From the NCBI GenBank assembly GCA_037903475.1, contig JBAJFG010000181.1, positions 186,001-250,000 on the forward strand: a stretch of 64,000 nucleotides of DNA. Direction: 5' to 3'. The notes beneath the pieces are model-generated. The model was not told where the DNA came from and did no database searches. It saw only the letters and a list, made by a program, of their open reading frames with translations. Source of the DNA: Ancylostoma caninum (lineage: Eukaryota > Nematoda > Chromadorea > Rhabditida > Ancylostomatidae). Positions 61,515 to 64,000 of the stretch are shown here, piece after piece. The number at the start of each line of letters is the position of its first letter. Position 1 is the first letter of the stretch. The translations under genes were made by a program, and so were the position numbers.

Positions 61515-61696
61515 AAATTATCTTATTACACCACCCACTTCCTTGGGACTTTTTGGAACATGCTCGACTAAACCCGCTTTATTTCGTTTTCATATCAGTC
61601 CACAACCTACTTTCAGAAGAATTTGTCCAGAGTCATATCAAACGGCGTTCTGATGTTGGACTCCAGACACCCGCGAGGACCATATTCGCCCACTAA
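52194..61696 (+). CDS. phf-15: JADE-family PHD-finger chromatin protein
   Basis: I resolve 23 coding exons with matching phases: 52194-52332, 52405-52500, 54557-54731, 55036-55103, 55171-55294, 55574-55684, 55891-56020, 56072-56155, 56221-56313, 56398-56527, 57902-58013, 58280-58351, 58481-58598, 58651-58749, 58808-58914, 58988-59096, 59161-59355, 59533-59688, 59760-59863, 59945-60079, 60619-61134, 61218-61354, 61617-61696; 1029 residues. Order: PKRKR nuclear signal, FRTDLL and [13 protein letters not shown] as in JADE N-termini, PHD finger (C335-C338-C352-C355-H360-C363-C377-C380), extended PHD (389-500), AT-hook GRGRPRK (618-624), Ser/Lys-rich tail. JADE proteins are known to scaffold HBO1 histone acetyltransferase and read histone H3. 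The first exon and the longest C-terminal exon are the least certain. Confidence 0.92.
53001..53960. repeat. Inverted pair of 120-bp repeats in JADE intron 2
   Basis: The segment 53001-53120 matches the complement of 53840-53960 at about 85 percent by eye (shared CTCCGTCAAGCAGATCCA and AATCGGGTGGTAGTAGCGT). The pair encloses about 720 bases that include another inverted repeat (53299-53533). Either these are the termini of one element or two copies inserted head to head. The left copy continues outward into a minus-strand frame with no known identity. Confidence 0.75.
53299..53533. repeat. Inverted repeat, about 38-bp arms, nested
   Basis: The arm 53299-53338 pairs with 53496-53533 with very few mismatches (core AGGTCGTCAAGTATGAAATG). 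The loop is about 157 bases. It lies inside the larger inverted pair in JADE intron 2. Confidence 0.8.
54252..54404. repeat. Palindromic GC-rich element in JADE intron 2
   Basis: The left arm (CAGGAAACTCCAAACGGACG ... CTCTTTGGCAGAGA) is the complement of the right arm ending GTTTGGAGTTCCCTG. The arms are about 62 bp with a short centre that itself pairs (GTGCTCTGTATGTTGAGCGCC). The left end is preceded by TA; the right flank does not preserve it. This fits a decayed Tc1/mariner-type MITE. Confidence 0.72.
56988..57261. mobile_element. Tc1/mariner-like MITE in JADE intron 10
   Basis: Terminal arms of about 57 bp: the left (TTTATCCGGAACGATGGGGC) matches the complement of the right (TACAGTCTATCCGAAACGAC). 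The right end starts TA-CAGT on its strand, as Tc1/mariner termini do; the left end is diverged. The 155-bp AT-rich centre has no coding capacity. Its architecture matches the element at 33067-33335, though the sequences differ. Confidence 0.65.
61402..61515. repeat. (GA)n microsatellite in the last JADE intron
   Basis: This purine tract consists of GA/GAGG units on the coding strand, between the exons ending 61354 and starting 61617. As RNA it is purine-only and would leave the nearby acceptor dependent on the short pyrimidine tract at 61590-61616. Confidence 0.93.
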
Positions 61697-62444
61697 CGTG
61701 CTTGCGACATGCTGAAATCATCGGGTGATTTGTGGTCAGACCTGTTGCGGAAGAGGATCTGTCTGCCTCGGGGAAAGAGGATTGGCATATAACGGAGTAA
61801 GTAGATTGCGAAGAAAATCATGGTCGACCATCCATTTTCTCTCCTACATGCCTCGATATTGAGTTCAACAGGGTTTGCAAGAGCTGTAATTTATGATCTC
61901 TGCTGTATCTATTTAGAAGTTGTGAGCTGTAACCATATGAGACATTTGATGTAAACTGTCTTAAATCCTAAACTCTAGTCTATTTGAATGCGTTTTTATG
62001 GTTTGCCTTCGTGAGCCTCTCTGTATTTCGCTATATATTCTCGTTATCCACCAATACGGCTATTCCTGTGTGAATGCAAACTTTAAAGCACAGCTGGAGT
62101 TTGTTAGTGTTGAAGTGAAAAATCAAACTGAGTGGCAACGACGTAAGTGGTCCACGTTAGATTGTTTATCTACTCTTCCTTGTTATTCTCGATGGTTCTG
62201 CATGCCTGGAGGCATTTGCTTTGCCAAATCATATAGCAACACCTATGTACCCACGATCAGTAAGGCTTTTTATGCGATACAATTTTGATCATAACTCATT
62301 CTTGTATCACTGACAGAACGCTGTGTTTGAGGGTAATTAAGGCACCGAACGGAAGGTTTGAGCCGAGTTGATCAGTTGTCTTCACCTTCCTAACTTTTGA
62401 GGTGTTGAAGTGCTCTTGAGACATTTTGAGTTGGATATCTATCG

Positions 62445-62450
62445 AATAAA
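62445..62450 (+). other. Poly(A) signal AATAAA, probable JADE 3' end
   Basis: Consensus hexamer about 750 bases after the JADE stop. A second AATAAA lies at 62788-62793. The intervening 61697-63461 region shows no other supportable gene. Confidence 0.5.
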
Positions 62451-63461
62451 ACATACTTTGTTTATAAGATTTTTTTTGACTGATATCTGGTGAGACCCTA
62501 TCAATCTTGTGTGGCTACTAAAGTTTGCGAATTATCTGATTTTATTCTGCTTGTTCGTGATCCATCGATATGGGATTATGATAATCCTGTCATAATGTGC
62601 TCTGTGTGAGATCCACCCAGTTCTACCTTCCGCATGCTTTATATTACGTGTAATTGCAACTTCGTTTCAAGCGTGCCTTGGGACCGCGCATAATTGTTCA
62701 GTTTTTTTTATTGCCAGTTCTTATGGTTATTGTTATTTATCCAATTTAGAATTGAAGCTGCAACTTTTAAAAATGCTTAAAATGCCCAATAAAAGTTTGT
62801 CAGAATGGTTACCTTTTTGGGTATGGGTCAAAAGTCCCGATGACTACATGGGTGTACGTGATTGAGTGAAGCTAACTCAAGAAAAGTGGTGATTGCGTGC
62901 GGATTTTTATTCCGTGTTGATAGAGAGGAAAGCTAACACATTCTTCCCTTGTTGCTTTCCCTATCCTTACAATTGATCTGTCTGGAGAATATCCTTCTTG
63001 ACTGTCGGTCGATCCACTGCTTCTGACCATATTGTTGCACGAACCTTAACGACAGTGTGTTGGAAAATTGTTATACGCAATTATTAGGAGTGCTTTTGTA
63101 GTTAGTTTTGACAGAGTAACAACCAAATTTTGACAGCTTTATGATACACCAACACATCACTGGTGATGTAAATTCTTCGAAATAGTGCTACTTACAATTC
63201 AGCGCTATACGCTTATTGATTCATGAATGCTGAGAATTTCGCGAGCTTTTTTCCCAGTGTCGCTTGCCTTTCCCTATTCCTTACACACTAACCTACTGAC
63301 CCCATTGATATCCGAGCAGCTGACACAAAAACAGACGGCTAGGTGGACGTGTCTTGGCGTGTTCTGCTTTGCTTTTGAGCACCGTTCTGAAGCATTTGTT
63401 CCGTGAGATTTGAGCCGAGTGGTTAGTGACCATGTTGATCAGTATTAATTCTCTATTTTTG

Positions 63462-63541
63462 ATGGCGGCCTTGGTGCGCATTGCACAAGGCGTTTCGCGA
63501 GGTCTCGTCCGTCCACTCGTCGCTGTACCAACCGTAAAGAG
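63462..63541 (+). CDS. First exon, probable mitochondrial protein (partial)
   Basis: ATG opens 26 codons and two bases: MAALVRIAQGVSRGLVRPLV followed by AVPTVK, ending AAAGAG|GTAAGT, an ideal donor. The N-terminus has Arg at 6, 13 and 17, no acidic residue and alternating hydrophobics, the pattern of a matrix-targeting presequence. The codons are typical of well-expressed nematode genes. No continuation in the last 450 bases is convincing: the acceptor at 63953 gives an immediate stop, and the one near 63905 gives an unremarkable frame. The gene therefore most likely continues past the window. Confidence 0.55.
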
Positions 63542-64000
63542 GTAAGTGTTAAGCCTATGTCCTAAGCTTGAACGGATTTTCCAAATATGACTGGCACATA
63601 AGTAGCATGGATGTAAGTGTACATGTTTGTTCAGTTACCTGTTTATTTTTTTAATGACATGATTGAATGACATTACATATATTCAACTCTTGAACGAGAC
63701 CCAGCGTGGTTAGTTGTAAATCACAGAGCTAACCGGAAGTTTTCAAGGAACAAAGTTGAAAAAAAGCGTGTAGAAAGTGGTGCAGTGCAGTCGTTACCGA
63801 ATTTGTAGAGATTTTTTTTAAATTGCGAGGTTCATACCTAGACCGATCATACGTAGGTTTCTAAAGCGATTAAAGAATTTTGCAGTAACATTTTTTGCTC
63901 CTGCAGACTCGTACTTTGCCTTCCACTTTGTGTTGTTCATTGCTTCTTTCAGGGTTTAGTTGTCTTCTCTTGCTCTTGTACTAAAACGACTGGCAATAAA

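Noticed and set aside
61998..62288. 96-codon plus-strand frame downstream of JADE
   Set aside because: It lies before the likely JADE poly(A) signal, has no splice context and looks like 3' untranslated sequence.

Overview
This window is eukaryotic and most likely comes from a clade V (strongylid, hookworm-like) parasitic nematode. The evidence is many small exons with short introns, nematode-type splice sites (TTTNCAG acceptors; GTAAGT/GTGAGT donors), start codons lying just after a TTTCAG-type acceptor as expected for spliced-leader trans-splicing, an AT-rich background with GC-rich islands, and abundant ATTC/TGAA and ATTT/AAAT simple repeats plus small inverted-repeat transposons. The species assignment is inference. 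No operon of the bacterial kind, CRISPR array or rRNA was seen.

Three genes are secure. (1) A ral-1 (RalA/RalB) small GTPase at 38951-45148 (+), seven coding exons, 216 residues, ending in a CTIL prenylation box. Its fourth intron carries a 5'-truncated CR1-like non-LTR retrotransposon in antisense whose reverse transcriptase frame is still open for 612 codons. (2) A three-CCCH-finger RNA-binding protein of the ZC3H10 type at 48936-49985 (-), two exons, 289 residues. (3) A JADE-family PHD/extended-PHD chromatin protein at 52194-61696 (+), which I resolve into 23 coding exons with consistent phases, about 1029 residues. Genes 2 and 3 are divergently arranged about a region holding a 344-bp TIR element with a 9-bp target duplication.

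The left 38 kb is gene-poor and hard to read without transcripts. A six-exon candidate at 36023-38129 (+) has phases compatible all the way to a stop codon but no recognisable family. A well-formed first exon lies at 13078-13192 (+) beside a GC-rich island. Several minus-strand candidates have good donors and phase-compatible neighbours (9187-9629, 14999-15631, 17951-18519, 20585-20818, 23079-23322, 39621-40060). The one at 23079-23322 appears to need one extra A in a homopolymer. All these are reported at reduced confidence.

At the right edge, 63462-63541 (+) is a first exon whose arginine-containing, acid-free N-terminus looks like a mitochondrial presequence; the rest of that gene is outside the window.

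The non-coding space is dominated by palindromic and inverted-repeat DNA. At least two copies look like Tc1/mariner-type MITEs (TA flank, CAGT start), and the JADE introns are especially loaded, with four separate inverted-repeat structures. These could fold into long dsRNA hairpins in pre-mRNA, which is the most unusual structural feature of the window.
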